A stretch of DNA of 64,000 nt from Bradyrhizobium nitroreducens (GCF_002776695.1 NZ_LFJC01000003.1:7229494-7293493), one strand, 5' to 3'; counted from the first letter of the stretch, positions 55,288 through 64,000 are shown. The notes: a model not told the origin generated them from the sequence alone. Made by a program: numbers and translations.

Positions 55288-55347
55288 ATGAGAGAGCGGT
55301 GGCCGCCTTACGTCGCGATGCGATCAGGACTTGCGAGCGGGCGACCA

Positions 55348-57414
55348 TCAACCTTCATCCCGCCACCCGATCTTCTCCTTCAGAAACCGGAAGCCAAGCA
55401 CTTCAAATCCCGCGCGCTCCCGGTTGTCCTTGCCGTAGCCGTGGCCGCCGGCGGCGGGCTCGTAGAACCAGGCCTCATAGCCCATTGCCTGCAGCTTGGC
55501 CGCCATCTTGCGCGCGTGGCCGGGATGGACGCGGTCGTCGCGCCGCGTGGTGGCGATCAGGATCGGCGGGTAGGACTGGCCGGCTTTGACGTTGTGATAG
55601 GCGGAGTAGGTCTTCAGCCACTCCCATTCCTCGGGCTTGTCGGGATCGCCATATTCCGCGATCCAGCTCGCGCCCGCGAGCAGTTTTGTGTAGCGGCGCA
55701 TGTCGACCAGCGGGATGGTGCAGAACAGCGCGCCGAAGCGCTCGGGATAGCGCACCAGCATGTTGGTGATGAGGATGCCGCCGTTCGAGCCGCCCTGCGC
55801 GGCGATGCGCTTCGCACTCGTCACGCCGCGCCGGACGAGATCGGCCGCGACCGCGGCAAAATCGTCATGCGACAGCTTCTTGCCGGCGAGCCGTCCCGCA
55901 TCGTGCCAGCGCGTGCCGAACTCGCCGCCGCCGCGCAAGTTTGCCTGCACCGTGGTGCCGCCGCGCTCCAGCCACAGCTTGCCGAGCGATGAATTGTAAT
56001 ATGGCTTCACCGCGAGCGCGAAGCCGCCATAGGCGCTCATATAGACCGGCGCATCGCCGGTCTGTTTCGCCGGACCGGTCTGCACATAGGGAATGCGCTC
56101 GCCGTCGACAGAGATCGCCTCGTGCTGCGTCACCGCGAGTCCGTCGGCGGTGAACGTCTTCGGCGCCTGCTTCAGCACGGTCGGGCTTGCGACGCCGCGC
56201 TGCAGCAACAGCAGCGAGGGCGGGGTCAGCGGGTCCTGCACATTGGCGAGCAGGTCGCCGTTGCTCTCGGATGGATGGCGATCGAGCGGCCAGACGTCGA
56301 CGACGCCGATTTGTGGCAGGCCGGGGAGCGTCTCGCGGCTCCAGCCGTCGGCGGACGGCGTGCAGATTTCGAAGCGCGGCCTGAGCTCGTCGAGGATCGA
56401 CAGCACGAGCTTGCCGGCGGCCCAGAACAGACCCTGCAGCGCGCACCGCGGCGCCGGCTCGAACAGCGCCGCGAAATCGCGGCTGCCGTTCAGGAATGCC
56501 GACAGCGAGATGCCGAGCACGGTGTCGGTTGCGTAGGTCCGCCCTCCGATCGACCAGTCCTTGCGCAGCTTCATCGCGAACCAGTCGCCATGCGCCTGCA
56601 GCCAGATGCCGGTCGGCAGATCGAGCTTCGTCATCGTGCCCGTCGCATCGCGCAGCCAGATCGTGTGGTTGAAGAAATCGATCTGGTCGACGATCCAGAC
56701 CCGCGGGGCAGGTCCGGTGTCGTCGTGCATGCCATAGATGATCATGTGATCGGCGGTGGTCTCGATGATCACCTCGGCCTGATCGACAGGCTGGCCGCGC
56801 CGCCACAGCCGAACCGTTCGCGCATAGCCCGAGCTCGTCGCCATGCCTTCGCCATGGGCGCTCGACAGCAGCAGCGTATCGGCATCGAGCCAGTCGGCGC
56901 CGCCTTTCGCCTCCGGCAGCGTGAAACCGTCCGTCACGAAGCTCTTCGTAACCATGTCGAACTCGCGCAACGTCACCGCGTCGCTGCCGCCGCGCGACAG
57001 GCTCAGGATCGCGCGAGAGCTTCCCGGCCTGGTGGCGATCCCGCTCAGCAGCCAGTCCTCGCCTTCGCGCGCGGCGAGCTTGTCGATATCGAGCATGGTC
57101 TCCCACGCCGGATCGGTGTTGCGAAACTCCGCGAGCGTCGTCCGCCGCCACAGTCCGCGCGGATTGGTGGCATCCTTCCAGATGTTGTGGAGGTCAGAGC
57201 CGCGCCGGCTGACATAGGGAATGTTGTCGGGCCGGTCGTAGATCGCCGCGAGGAGGTCGCGGTCGTGCTCCCAGGCCTTGCCGCCGAACGCCTGCAGCGT
57301 CAGCTCATTCTGCCGCTCGACGAAGTCGAGCGCCTGCTTGCCCTCGATCTCCTCCAGCCACGACCAGGGGTCGTCGTCGGGAGCGCTGAGCGTGGGCCGA
57401 TCGTCGACGGACAT
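55348..57414 (-). CDS. Prolyl oligopeptidase family serine peptidase
   Basis: A 688-residue S9A-type peptidase. The N-terminal segment PDDDPWSWLEEIEGKQALDF is typical of the family; a beta-propeller region spans about 70-400. The alpha/beta-hydrolase domain has AAQGGSNGGILITNML (Ser near 542), IATTRRDDRVHPGHARKMAA (Asp near 627) and GGHGYGKDNRERAGFE (His near 659), an intact triad. No signal peptide, so it probably acts in the cytoplasm on short peptides. Start ATG 57414. Confidence 0.9.
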   Translation of the reverse strand: MSVDDRPTLSAPDDDPWSWLEEIEGKQALDFVERQNELTLQAFGGKAWEHDRDLLAAIYDRPDNIPYVSRRGSDLHNIWKDATNPRGLWRRTTLAEFRNTDPAWETMLDIDKLAAREGEDWLLSGIATRPGSSRAILSLSRGGSDAVTLREFDMVTKSFVTDGFTLPEAKGGADWLDADTLLLSSAHGEGMATSSGYARTVRLWRRGQPVDQAEVIIETTADHMIIYGMHDDTGPAPRVWIVDQIDFFNHTIWLRDATGTMTKLDLPTGIWLQAHGDWFAMKLRKDWSIGGRTYATDTVLGISLSAFLNGSRDFAALFEPAPRCALQGLFWAAGKLVLSILDELRPRFEICTPSADGWSRETLPGLPQIGVVDVWPLDRHPSESNGDLLANVQDPLTPPSLLLLQRGVASPTVLKQAPKTFTADGLAVTQHEAISVDGERIPYVQTGPAKQTGDAPVYMSAYGGFALAVKPYYNSSLGKLWLERGGTTVQANLRGGGEFGTRWHDAGRLAGKKLSHDDFAAVAADLVRRGVTSAKRIAAQGGSNGGILITNMLVRYPERFGALFCTIPLVDMRRYTKLLAGASWIAEYGDPDKPEEWEWLKTYSAYHNVKAGQSYPPILIATTRRDDRVHPGHARKMAAKLQAMGYEAWFYEPAAGGHGYGKDNRERAGFEVLGFRFLKEKIGWRDEG

Positions 57415-57624
57415 GAACGAAACTCCCTGGAAAATCGCGGCGGATAGGATTCGATCGAGCGTAGGCCGTCAAGGGCGCGGCCCCGCTATCATCGCACCGA
57501 TTGCGTCAGCGGCATGGCCTGCGCCCGTTTGCGCCGGTTGCCCACCCTCTCGCACCCCTCCATAGTGCCGCGAATCAACAAAACCTCGTGAGCCCCGCGA
57601 AAGTCCTCTGGGGCGGAAAAGCCG

Positions 57625-58872
57625 ATGCTCGACGTGACTTCGACCCGTGAGATTGCCGACGATGTTCGCGCGCGCGCCAATGTGGTGCGCCTGGCCGCCG
57701 CCCAGGCGCTGACCGGTGCCAACTCAGCCGTGATCTTCGCCACCGGCTCGATCGTCGGCGCGACGCTCGCACCCGACATGTCGCTCGCGACCGTGCCGCT
57801 GTCGATGTACGTGCTGGGGCTCGCGGCCGGCACGCTGCCGACCGGGGCGATCTCGCGCCGCTTCGGCCGCCGCGTGGCCTTCGTCATCGGCACGGGCCTC
57901 GGCGCGCTCACCGGCCTGCTCGGCTCGTTCGCGATCCTGCACGGCTCGTTCGCGCTGTTCTGCATCGCGACCTTTCTCGGCGGCCTCTACGGCTCCGTGG
58001 CGCAGTCCTATCGCTTTGCCGCCGCCGACGGCGCCAGCGCGGCCTATCGGCCCAAGGCGGTGTCCTGGGTGATGGCGGGCGGCGTGTTCGCCGGCGTGCT
58101 CGGTCCGCAGCTCGTGCAATGGACCATGGACGTCTGGCAGCCCTATCTGTTCGCCTTCAGCTTCCTGGTGCAGGCCGCCGTCGCATTGATCGCGATGGGC
58201 ATCGTCGCCGGCGTCGATATCCCGAAGCCCGCGCCGGCCGACCTGCATGGCGGCCGGCCGCTGTTCACCATCGTGACGCAGCCGCGCTTCGTCGCGGCGG
58301 CGCTGTGCGGCGTCATCTCCTATCCCATGATGAATCTGGTGATGACCTCGGCGCCGCTCGCCATGAAGATGTGCGGCCTGTCCGTGTCCGATTCCAATTT
58401 CGGCATTCAATGGCACATCGTGGCGATGTACGGGCCGAGCTTCTTCACCGGCACGCTGATCGCCCGTTTCGGCGCGCCGAAGGTCGTGGCCGCCGGCCTG
58501 CTGCTGGAAGCCGGCGCCGCCGGCATCGGCCTCTCCGGACTCACCGCGATGCATTTCTGGGCGACGCTGATCGTGCTCGGCGTCGGCTGGAATTTCTCCT
58601 TCGTCGGCGCCTCCGCGCTGGTGCTGGAGACGCACCGGCCGCAGGAGCGCAACAAGGTGCAGGCCTTCAACGACTTCCTGGTGTTCGGCATGATGGCGAT
58701 CGGCTCGTTCTCCTCCGGGCAGCTGCTCGCCAATTACGGCTGGTCGGCGGTGAACCTCGTGGTGTTCCCGCCTGTCATGCTCGGCCTCGCCACGCTCTCG
58801 CTGGTCTCCTGGGCCCGCCGCCGCAAGGCGCGGCTGGATGCGGCGATGGGCGAGTTCCCGGACGCGGTGTAG
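57625..58872 (+). CDS. MFS transporter
   Basis: A 415-residue transporter with about 12 helices: RLAAAQALTGANSAVIFATG near 22, then PTGAISRRFGRRVAFVIGTG carrying the MFS loop 2-3 motif, and GTLIARFGAPKVVAAGLLLE as the second-half counterpart. C-terminal SWARRRKARLDAAMGEFPDA. Substrate not recognisable. Divergent from the peptidase with 210 bp between. Confidence 0.87.
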   Translation: MLDVTSTREIADDVRARANVVRLAAAQALTGANSAVIFATGSIVGATLAPDMSLATVPLSMYVLGLAAGTLPTGAISRRFGRRVAFVIGTGLGALTGLLGSFAILHGSFALFCIATFLGGLYGSVAQSYRFAAADGASAAYRPKAVSWVMAGGVFAGVLGPQLVQWTMDVWQPYLFAFSFLVQAAVALIAMGIVAGVDIPKPAPADLHGGRPLFTIVTQPRFVAAALCGVISYPMMNLVMTSAPLAMKMCGLSVSDSNFGIQWHIVAMYGPSFFTGTLIARFGAPKVVAAGLLLEAGAAGIGLSGLTAMHFWATLIVLGVGWNFSFVGASALVLETHRPQERNKVQAFNDFLVFGMMAIGSFSSGQLLANYGWSAVNLVVFPPVMLGLATLSLVSWARRRKARLDAAMGEFPDAV

Positions 58873-58948
58873 ATTGGCGGGAGGCTGTCAGCAGCGATGA
58901 TACTTCGGTCGCGGTCGAAGTGATTTTCGGAGACCATTCATTAAATGC

Positions 58949-59033
58949 GTCATGGCCGGGCTTGTCCCGGCCATCCACGTCTTAGGCGTGCAGATCGAAG
59001 AACGTGGATGCCCGGGACAAGCCCGGGCATGAC
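58949..59033. repeat. Palindromic repeat, family A variant
   Basis: GTCATGGCCGGGCTTGTCCC ... GCCCGGGCATGAC with inner ATCCACGTCTTAGGCGTG and ACGTGGATGCCCGGGACAAG. The repeat's second half also forms an in-frame coding extension of the next gene (MDARDKPGHD), which is why the upstream start at 59004 is rejected. Confidence 0.75.
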
Positions 59034-59048
59034 GGAGTAGGTGGCGAC

Positions 59049-60284
59049 ATGCTCGACAATCCCCATCACGCGACCCCGACCGACGAATCCTCCCTCCGCT
59101 ACGAGGGCTGGCGCATCGTCGCGGTCTGCTTCCTGCTCGCGACCTTCGGCTGGGGGCTCGGCTTCTACGGCCAGAGCGTCTATGTCGCCGAGCTGCAGCG
59201 CGCACGGGGCTGGCCGACCACGCTGATCTCATCGGGCACCACGTTCTTCTATCTGTTCGGCGCGCTGCTCGTCGTGTTCGTCGGCGAAGCCGTGAGGACC
59301 TATGGCGCGCGCCTCTGCCTGATTGCGGGCACGCTGGCGATGGCGGCGGCGGCCGTGGCGATCGGCGCGGTGCGCGAGCTCTGGCAGCTCTATCTCGCCG
59401 ACGCCGTGCTCGCCTTCGGCTGGGCCGGCACCAGCCTCGCCATGATCACCAACACGATCAGCCTGTGGTTCGACCACAGACGCGGCATGGCGATCAGCCT
59501 CGCGCTCAACGGCGCCAGCTTCGGCGGCATCGTCGGCGTGCCGCTGCTGGTGACGCTGATCGGCCATATCGGCTTCGCCGGCGCGATGTATGCCGCCGCC
59601 GGCGCCATGCTGGTCCTGCTGCTGCCGGTGATCCTGCTTTTCGTCGGCCGGCCGCCCGCGCAGCACGGCTGGCACGCGGCGAAGGCGAAGCCGCAATCGT
59701 CGACGGAAATCCGCGCCTGGGCGCTGCGCGATGTCGGCTTCCTCACGGTGACCATTGCCTTTGCGCTGGTGCTGTTCGCGCAGGTCGGCTTCATCGTGCA
59801 CCTGATCTCGTTCCTCGATCCCGTGATCGGCCGCGAGCGCGCCGCGCTTGCCGTTGCGGTGCTGACTGCGATGGCGGTGGTCGGCCGCGTGCTGTTCTCG
59901 CTGGTGATCGATCGCCTCAACCAGCGGCTGGCGTCGGCGCTGTCGTTCCTCAGCCAGGCCGTCGCGCTGCTCGTCGTCATCAATCTGCACAATGATTACG
60001 TGCTGATCGCGGCCTGCGCATTGTTCGGCTTCTCGGTCGGCAATCTCATCACGCTGCCGTCGCTGATCGTGCAGCGGGAATTCGATTCCGCCGCCTTCGG
60101 CGTGCTGATCAGCCTCAACACCGCGATCAACCAGGTCACCTATGCGTTCGGGCCCGGAATCGTCGGAGCCTTGCGTGATTGGTCCGGCGGCTATTCGCTG
60201 CCGTTCTATCTCTGCATCGCGCTGGAGGTCGTGGCAGCTGCGCTGATCATGGTGCGGGGCAAGCCCAAAGCAAAGCTCTCGTAG
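59049..60284 (+). CDS. MFS transporter, monocarboxylate/oxalate-formate porter-like
   Basis: A 411-residue carrier. ATG 59049 (MLDNPHHATPTDESSLRYEG) starts after the repeat. The first helices FGWGLGFYGQSVYVAELQRA and LFGALLVVFVGEAVRTYGAR, and the loop ISLWFDHRRGMAISLALNGA, fit the OFA/monocarboxylate-porter branch. Organic-acid uptake is plausible. The stop codon TAG lies at the edge of a family D repeat. Confidence 0.87.
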   Translation: MLDNPHHATPTDESSLRYEGWRIVAVCFLLATFGWGLGFYGQSVYVAELQRARGWPTTLISSGTTFFYLFGALLVVFVGEAVRTYGARLCLIAGTLAMAAAAVAIGAVRELWQLYLADAVLAFGWAGTSLAMITNTISLWFDHRRGMAISLALNGASFGGIVGVPLLVTLIGHIGFAGAMYAAAGAMLVLLLPVILLFVGRPPAQHGWHAAKAKPQSSTEIRAWALRDVGFLTVTIAFALVLFAQVGFIVHLISFLDPVIGRERAALAVAVLTAMAVVGRVLFSLVIDRLNQRLASALSFLSQAVALLVVINLHNDYVLIAACALFGFSVGNLITLPSLIVQREFDSAAFGVLISLNTAINQVTYAFGPGIVGALRDWSGGYSLPFYLCIALEVVAAALIMVRGKPKAKLS

Positions 60285-60370
60285 GGTGGGCAGAGGCGCA
60301 AAGCGCCGTGCCCACGATTTTTGCGATGAGTCGGCAAGAGCTCGTGGGCACGCTCCGGTTTGCCCACCAC
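60283..60370. repeat. Dispersed repeat, family D copy 2
   Basis: AGGGTGGGCAGAGGCGCAAA GCGCCGTGCCCACG, then GTGGGCACGCTCCGGTTTGCCCACC: two hairpins like copy 1 at 16961. It begins inside the stop codon of the MFS gene. Confidence 0.78.
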
Positions 60371-60376
60371 ACGAGA

Positions 60377-60868
60377 CTATTCTTCCCGCTCTCTCAGCAG
60401 CGCCTCCACATCGAGCCGCTTGGTGATCATCGCGAGCTTGCCGTCGGGCCCGAACGGCCACTCTTCCTTCGGGCGGTCGCGATACAGCTCCACGCCGTTC
60501 TGGTCGGGGTCACGCAAATACAGCGCTTCGCTGACGCCGTGATCGCTGGCGCCGTCCAGCGCGATGCCGGCCGTGAGCACGCGATGCAGCGCGTCCGCGA
60601 GCGCCGGCCGCGTCGGATAGAGGATCGCGGTGTGATAGAGCCCCGTGGTGCCGGGCGGCGGCGGCGAGCCGCCCTTGCTCTCCCAGGTGTTGAGCCCGAT
60701 GTGGTGATGATAGCCGCCGGCCGAGATGAAGGCCGCGCTCGAGCCCATCTTCTGCATCAGCTCGAAGCCGAGCACGCCGCAATAGAAGCCGAGCGCGCGA
60801 TCGAGATCGGCGACCTTGAGGTGGACGTGGCCGATCCTCGTGCCGGCATGAACGGGACTCTGCGACAT
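60377..60868 (-). CDS. VOC-family (glyoxalase/dioxygenase-like) protein
   Basis: A 163-residue vicinal-oxygen-chelate fold protein: GHVHLKVADLDRALGFYCGV near 13, FISAGGYHHHIGLNTWESKG near 45, GLYHTAILYPTRPALADALH, and DPDQNGVELYRDRPKEEW with the second metal Glu. His15, His-rich YHHHI and Glu in VELY are candidate metal ligands. Resembles catechol 2,3-dioxygenase-type and glyoxalase-type members; the reaction is not determinable. ATG 60868 follows GGGAGC by six bases. Confidence 0.87.
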   Translation of the reverse strand: MSQSPVHAGTRIGHVHLKVADLDRALGFYCGVLGFELMQKMGSSAAFISAGGYHHHIGLNTWESKGGSPPPPGTTGLYHTAILYPTRPALADALHRVLTAGIALDGASDHGVSEALYLRDPDQNGVELYRDRPKEEWPFGPDGKLAMITKRLDVEALLREREE

Positions 60869-60957
60869 GTGAATGCTCCCTCGAAGACATGCACATAGGG
60901 CCGGCTCCGGGGCGGCGCTACGGCCGATCCCGAAACCCAGCGTTTCCGACGGGGAAA

Positions 60958-61503
60958 CTAAGCCAGCTCCTTCACCTCGCCCTCGGGCAGCTCGAACTCG
61001 AACGTGTTCAGCGTCATCGACACCATCGTGTAATAGCCGCACAGCCCGATCACCTCGACCACGCCGCGTTCGCTGAGCAGCTTGACCGCCTCGTCGTACA
61101 AACCCTTCTCGACGCCGTGGCCTTCATGCAGCGATTTTGCGAGATCGTAGATCATCTTCCCCCTGGGATCGTCGAACTCCGGCGTGCGGCGATCGCGGAT
61201 CGCCTCGATGATCTCTGGCTTCATTCCGCCCGCGAGCGCGAGGCGCTTGTGCGCATACCATTCGTAATGCGCCGTCCAGTGCCGCGCCGTCACCAGGATC
61301 GCGATCTCCGACAGCTTTGCCGGGAAGATCGTGTCGAAGCGCAGGACTTCGCCGAGCCGCGTGGCGTGGCGCGCCATCTCGGGGCTGTTGAGCCAGGCCA
61401 TCATCGGCGCCGGCGGCTTGCCGCGCTTGCCGGCAATCGACTCCTCATAGGTCTGCCGCTGGCTCTCGTTCATTTCGCCAGGCGAAAGAAGTTTCAGGCG
61501 CAT
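60958..61503 (-). CDS. Carboxymuconolactone decarboxylase family protein
   Basis: A 181-residue all-helical protein: MRLKLLSPGEMNESQRQTYE, then LAILVTARHW-type segment SEIAILVTARHWTAHYEWYA near 85, HKRLALAGGMKPEIIEAIRD, and LLSERGVVEVIGLCGYYTMV near 145. It belongs to the AhpD/CMD superfamily; the canonical CxxC of AhpD is absent, so it is closer to the decarboxylase-like or uncharacterised branch. It is 89 bp upstream of the VOC gene on the same strand, likely one unit. Confidence 0.87.
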   Translation of the reverse strand: MRLKLLSPGEMNESQRQTYEESIAGKRGKPPAPMMAWLNSPEMARHATRLGEVLRFDTIFPAKLSEIAILVTARHWTAHYEWYAHKRLALAGGMKPEIIEAIRDRRTPEFDDPRGKMIYDLAKSLHEGHGVEKGLYDEAVKLLSERGVVEVIGLCGYYTMVSMTLNTFEFELPEGEVKELA

Positions 61504-61642
61504 CGTCGTTTCCTCTTTGTTTTCAAGCGCTGCCGTCGCCGCGACTATAGCGGAATGCGGGCTCGCGGAAGTGGTTGAATTCCGCGGGAGCTTGGCCCAG
61601 AGTCGCGCTCAACAAGTCGATTTTGATTGATGGAAACGACCA

Positions 61643-62857
61643 ATGACGGACTCTAAACCAAGCGACACTGAAAGCGCCGAGCTCGAAACATTCCGCGCCG
61701 AGACGCGCGCCTGGCTGGAAGCCAATTGCCCGCCGGAGATGCGCAAGCCCGCGACGTCGGATGCCGACGTGTTCTGGGGTGGGCGCAATGCGAAGTTTTC
61801 GTCCGAGCCGCAGCGCATCTGGTTCGAGCGCATGCGCGACAAGGGCTGGACCGTGCCGGATTGGCCTAGGGAATATGGCGGCGGCGGCCTCAGCGCGGCC
61901 GAGCACAAGGTGCTGCGCGCGGAGATGGCGAAAATGGGCGCCCGCCCGCCGCTGTCGAGCTTCGGCATCTGGATGCTCGGGCCGGCGCTGCTGAAATACG
62001 GCAACGACGCCCAGAAGAAGGAGCATCTGCCGAAGATCGCGGCCGGCGAGATTCGCTGGTGCCAGGGCTATTCGGAGCCGAACGCCGGCTCCGATCTCGC
62101 CTCGCTGCAGACCCGCGCCGAGAGCGACGGCGACGACTTCGTCATCACGGGCTCGAAGATCTGGACCTCCTACGCCAATTATGCCGACTGGATCTTCTGC
62201 CTGGTCCGCACCGATCCCACCGCCAAGAAGCACGACGGCATCAGCTTCATCCTGTTCGACATGACCTCCAAGGGCGTGACGACCAAGCCGATCCTTTTGA
62301 TCTCCGGCTACTCGCCGTTCTGCGAGACCTTCTTCGACGGCGTCCGCGTGCCGAAATCGCATGTGGTCGGCACCATCAATCGCGGCTGGGACGTCGCGAA
62401 ATATCTGCTGCAGCACGAGCGCGCGATGATCTCTGGCATGGGCGAGCGCGGCGTCGGCCGTCCGCTCGGACAGATCGCGGCCGATTCCGTCGGCACCGAC
62501 GGGCAAGGCAAGCTCGACGATGCGATGCTGCGCGGCAAGATCGCGACGTTCGACGTCGATGAGGCCGCGCTCGCGGCCTGTGCCGAGCGCGCGGTCGATC
62601 TCGCCAAGGCGGGCCAGGCCCATCCGGCCTTCTCCTCGGCGATGAAATATTACGGCACCGAGCTCAACAAGCGCCGCTACGAGATCCTGATGTCGGCGGG
62701 CGGCGTCGATGTGCTGGAATGGGAGAGCGAGCGCTCCAGGCAGGGCGCCCGTCCGCGCGCCTGGCTGCGCACCAAGGCCAACTCGATCGAGGGCGGCACG
62801 TCCGAGGTGATGCTCGGCATCGTCGCCAAGCGCATTTTGGATTTGCCGGGGGCTTAG
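61643..62857 (+). CDS. Acyl-CoA dehydrogenase
   Basis: A 404-residue acyl-CoA dehydrogenase of the FadE17/26-like group. It has ELETFRAETRAWLEANCPPE at the N-terminus, WCQGYSEPNAGSDLASLQTR near 140, ITGSKIWTSYANYADWIFCL near 170, and the C-terminal IEGGTSEVMLGIVAKRILDL. The Gly in EGGT again marks a non-medium-chain type. Such proteins often work as heteromers with a neighbouring partner; the next gene is another dehydrogenase in the same direction. Confidence 0.92.
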   Translation: MTDSKPSDTESAELETFRAETRAWLEANCPPEMRKPATSDADVFWGGRNAKFSSEPQRIWFERMRDKGWTVPDWPREYGGGGLSAAEHKVLRAEMAKMGARPPLSSFGIWMLGPALLKYGNDAQKKEHLPKIAAGEIRWCQGYSEPNAGSDLASLQTRAESDGDDFVITGSKIWTSYANYADWIFCLVRTDPTAKKHDGISFILFDMTSKGVTTKPILLISGYSPFCETFFDGVRVPKSHVVGTINRGWDVAKYLLQHERAMISGMGERGVGRPLGQIAADSVGTDGQGKLDDAMLRGKIATFDVDEAALAACAERAVDLAKAGQAHPAFSSAMKYYGTELNKRRYEILMSAGGVDVLEWESERSRQGARPRAWLRTKANSIEGGTSEVMLGIVAKRILDLPGA

Positions 62858-62865
62858 GGCCTTCC

Positions 62866-62970
62866 GTCATTCCGGGGCGCGACGAAGTCGCGAGCCCGGA
62901 ATCCATCTATCCACCAACTCTGCCGCTCGATGGATTCCGGGCCTGGCCCTTCGGGCCATCCCGGAATGAC
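62866..62970. repeat. Dispersed palindromic repeat, family A copy 4
   Basis: GTCATTCCGGGGCGCGACGA ... CCCGGAATGAC, with CCCGGAATCCATC/GATGGATTCCGGG inner arms and a GGCCCTTCGGGCC hairpin. Lies between two dehydrogenase genes exactly as copy 1 does. Confidence 0.8.
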
Positions 62971-63004
62971 GAGCCAAAATAGATTTCGAACCGGAAACAC
63001 GCCC

Positions 63005-64000
63005 ATGGCCCTCGTCCTCACCGAAGAACAATCGATGCTCCGCGACTCCGCGCGCGGGCTGATCAGCGACAAGGCACCGGTGTCGCATCTGCGATCCCTG
63101 CGCGACTCCAAAGACCCCACCGGCTTCTCGAAGGAGCTCTGGCACTCGTTCGCCGAGATGGGCTTTGCCGGCCTCCTGGTGCCGGAAGAGTTCGGCGGCA
63201 GCGGTCTCGGCTTCATGGAGGCCGGAATCGTCATGGAGGAGATCGGCCGCACGCTGATGCCGTCACCGTTCCTCGCCACCAGCGTGGTCGCGGCCTCCGC
63301 TCTGAACCGCGGCGGCAATGCCGCGCAGAAATCGGAATACCTGCCGAAGATCTCCAATGGCTCGCTGCTCGCGACGCTCGCGATCGACGAAGGCGCAAAG
63401 CATCGCCCGCTCCAGACGAACTTGCAGGCCGTGCGTGCCGGCAATGGCTTCAAGCTCTCCGGCGCCAAGGCGCTGGTGGTCGACGGTCACGTCGCCGATC
63501 TCCTGATCGTTGCTGCGCGCACGGCAGGCGCTGCCGGCGAGCGCGAAGGGCTGACGCTGTTCTTGGTCAACCCTGCGGCCAAGGGTGTTGCGATCGAACG
63601 CACCATCATGGTCGACGCGCACAATGCGGCGCGGATCGAGTTTGCGAACGTGGAGGTCAATGCCGACAGCGTGCTCGGCGAGGTCGATCAGGGCGCCGCC
63701 CTGCTCGACGGCGTGCTCGACATCGGCCGCGGCACGGTCGCGGCCGAAATGGTCGGCCTCAGCGACGAGGTCTTCAACCGCACCGTCGAATATCTCAAGA
63801 GCAGAAAGCAGTTCGGCAAGCTGATCGGCGAATTCCAGGCGCTGCAGCATCGCGCCGCCGAGCTCTATGTCGACATCGAGATCACCCGCGCCGCCACCAT
63901 GAAGGCGCTGCAGGCGCTGGACGCGGATGTCGCCAAGGCCGCATCAAGCGTCGCCGTCGCCAAGGCGCGCGCCGGCACCACCGCCACGCGCGCGGTGCAG
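63005..64000 (+). CDS. Acyl-CoA dehydrogenase, partial
   Basis: Starts at ATG 63005 and is open to the end of the window (332 codons seen). The N-terminus MALVLTEEQSMLRDSARGLI and VPEEFGGSGLGFMEAGIVME are standard; RTVEYLKSRKQFGKLIGEFQ begins the C-terminal helical domain. The expected SEPGAGSD-type middle motif is replaced by ATLAIDEGAKHRPLQ, a sign of the degenerate partner subunit seen in alpha2beta2 dehydrogenases, where one subunit lacks FAD or active-site residues. A heteromer with the gene at 61643 is therefore likely but inferred. Confidence 0.88.
   Translation, partial: MALVLTEEQSMLRDSARGLISDKAPVSHLRSLRDSKDPTGFSKELWHSFAEMGFAGLLVPEEFGGSGLGFMEAGIVMEEIGRTLMPSPFLATSVVAASALNRGGNAAQKSEYLPKISNGSLLATLAIDEGAKHRPLQTNLQAVRAGNGFKLSGAKALVVDGHVADLLIVAARTAGAAGEREGLTLFLVNPAAKGVAIERTIMVDAHNAARIEFANVEVNADSVLGEVDQGAALLDGVLDIGRGTVAAEMVGLSDEVFNRTVEYLKSRKQFGKLIGEFQALQHRAAELYVDIEITRAATMKALQALDADVAKAASSVAVAKARAGTTATRAVQ

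Noticed and set aside
55865..57151. A 428-codon minus-strand frame
   Set aside because: Shifted-frame shadow of the prolyl oligopeptidase.

Overview
The window is a 64-kb, GC-rich, densely coding chromosomal stretch. It looks like a soil alphaproteobacterium of the Bradyrhizobium/Nitrobacteraceae type. This is inferred from gene content (many acyl-CoA dehydrogenases and ligases, solo LivK-like binding proteins, a Sox cluster, an AttEFGH-like exporter) and from palindromic intergenic repeats of a kind common in that group. I see no rRNA, tRNA, CRISPR array, insertion sequence, phage gene or replication origin. Both end genes run off the window.

Left part (1-9.7 kb): the start of an NDP-forming acyl-CoA synthetase, then an envelope block. 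A class GN sortase and its VIT/von Willebrand target protein, which ends in an LPKTA-type sorting signal, are read leftward. A divergent HTH regulator follows. The block is flanked by three family-2 glycosyltransferases, two of which carry similar C-terminal beta-rich modules. Middle-left (9.7-31.9 kb): a catabolic region with a LivK-like binding protein, an acyl-CoA ligase, two acyl-CoA dehydrogenases, a GST, an AraC regulator, a BKACE enzyme and both subunits of a biotin-dependent acyl-CoA carboxylase of the methylcrotonyl/geranyl branch. Then come a ClpP-fold-like exported protein, a ceramidase-like membrane protein behind two perfect tandem operators, a complete five-gene peptide ABC transporter, and a second acyl-CoA ligase paired with an iron-type alcohol dehydrogenase.

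Middle-right (32-48.2 kb): an RND efflux adaptor and pump, a second solo binding protein, a MAPEG protein, an AttH/AttFG/AttE-like ABC exporter, two MFS transporters and an N-acyl-D-amino-acid deacylase-like amidohydrolase. Sulfur block (48.3-54.2 kb, minus strand): soxX-Y-Z-A-K-B followed by an exported DsrE-like protein, then a separate persulfide-dioxygenase-like MBL-rhodanese protein. SoxCD is absent here and SoxA has a single CxxCH, which fits a SoxXAK-type complex.

Right part (54.4-64 kb): a DUF938 methyltransferase, a prolyl-oligopeptidase-family peptidase, two MFS transporters, a VOC protein, a carboxymuconolactone-decarboxylase-family protein and two more acyl-CoA dehydrogenases, the last one cut by the window edge.

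Between genes lie at least four families of dispersed palindromic repeats (A-D below). They occupy most of the longer non-coding gaps and often act as intergenic hairpins between transcription units. The most unusual items are the sortase cassette with its flanking glycosyltransferases, the tandem operator upstream of the ceramidase-like gene, the MCC-type carboxylase/BKACE gene set, and the long composite repeats.
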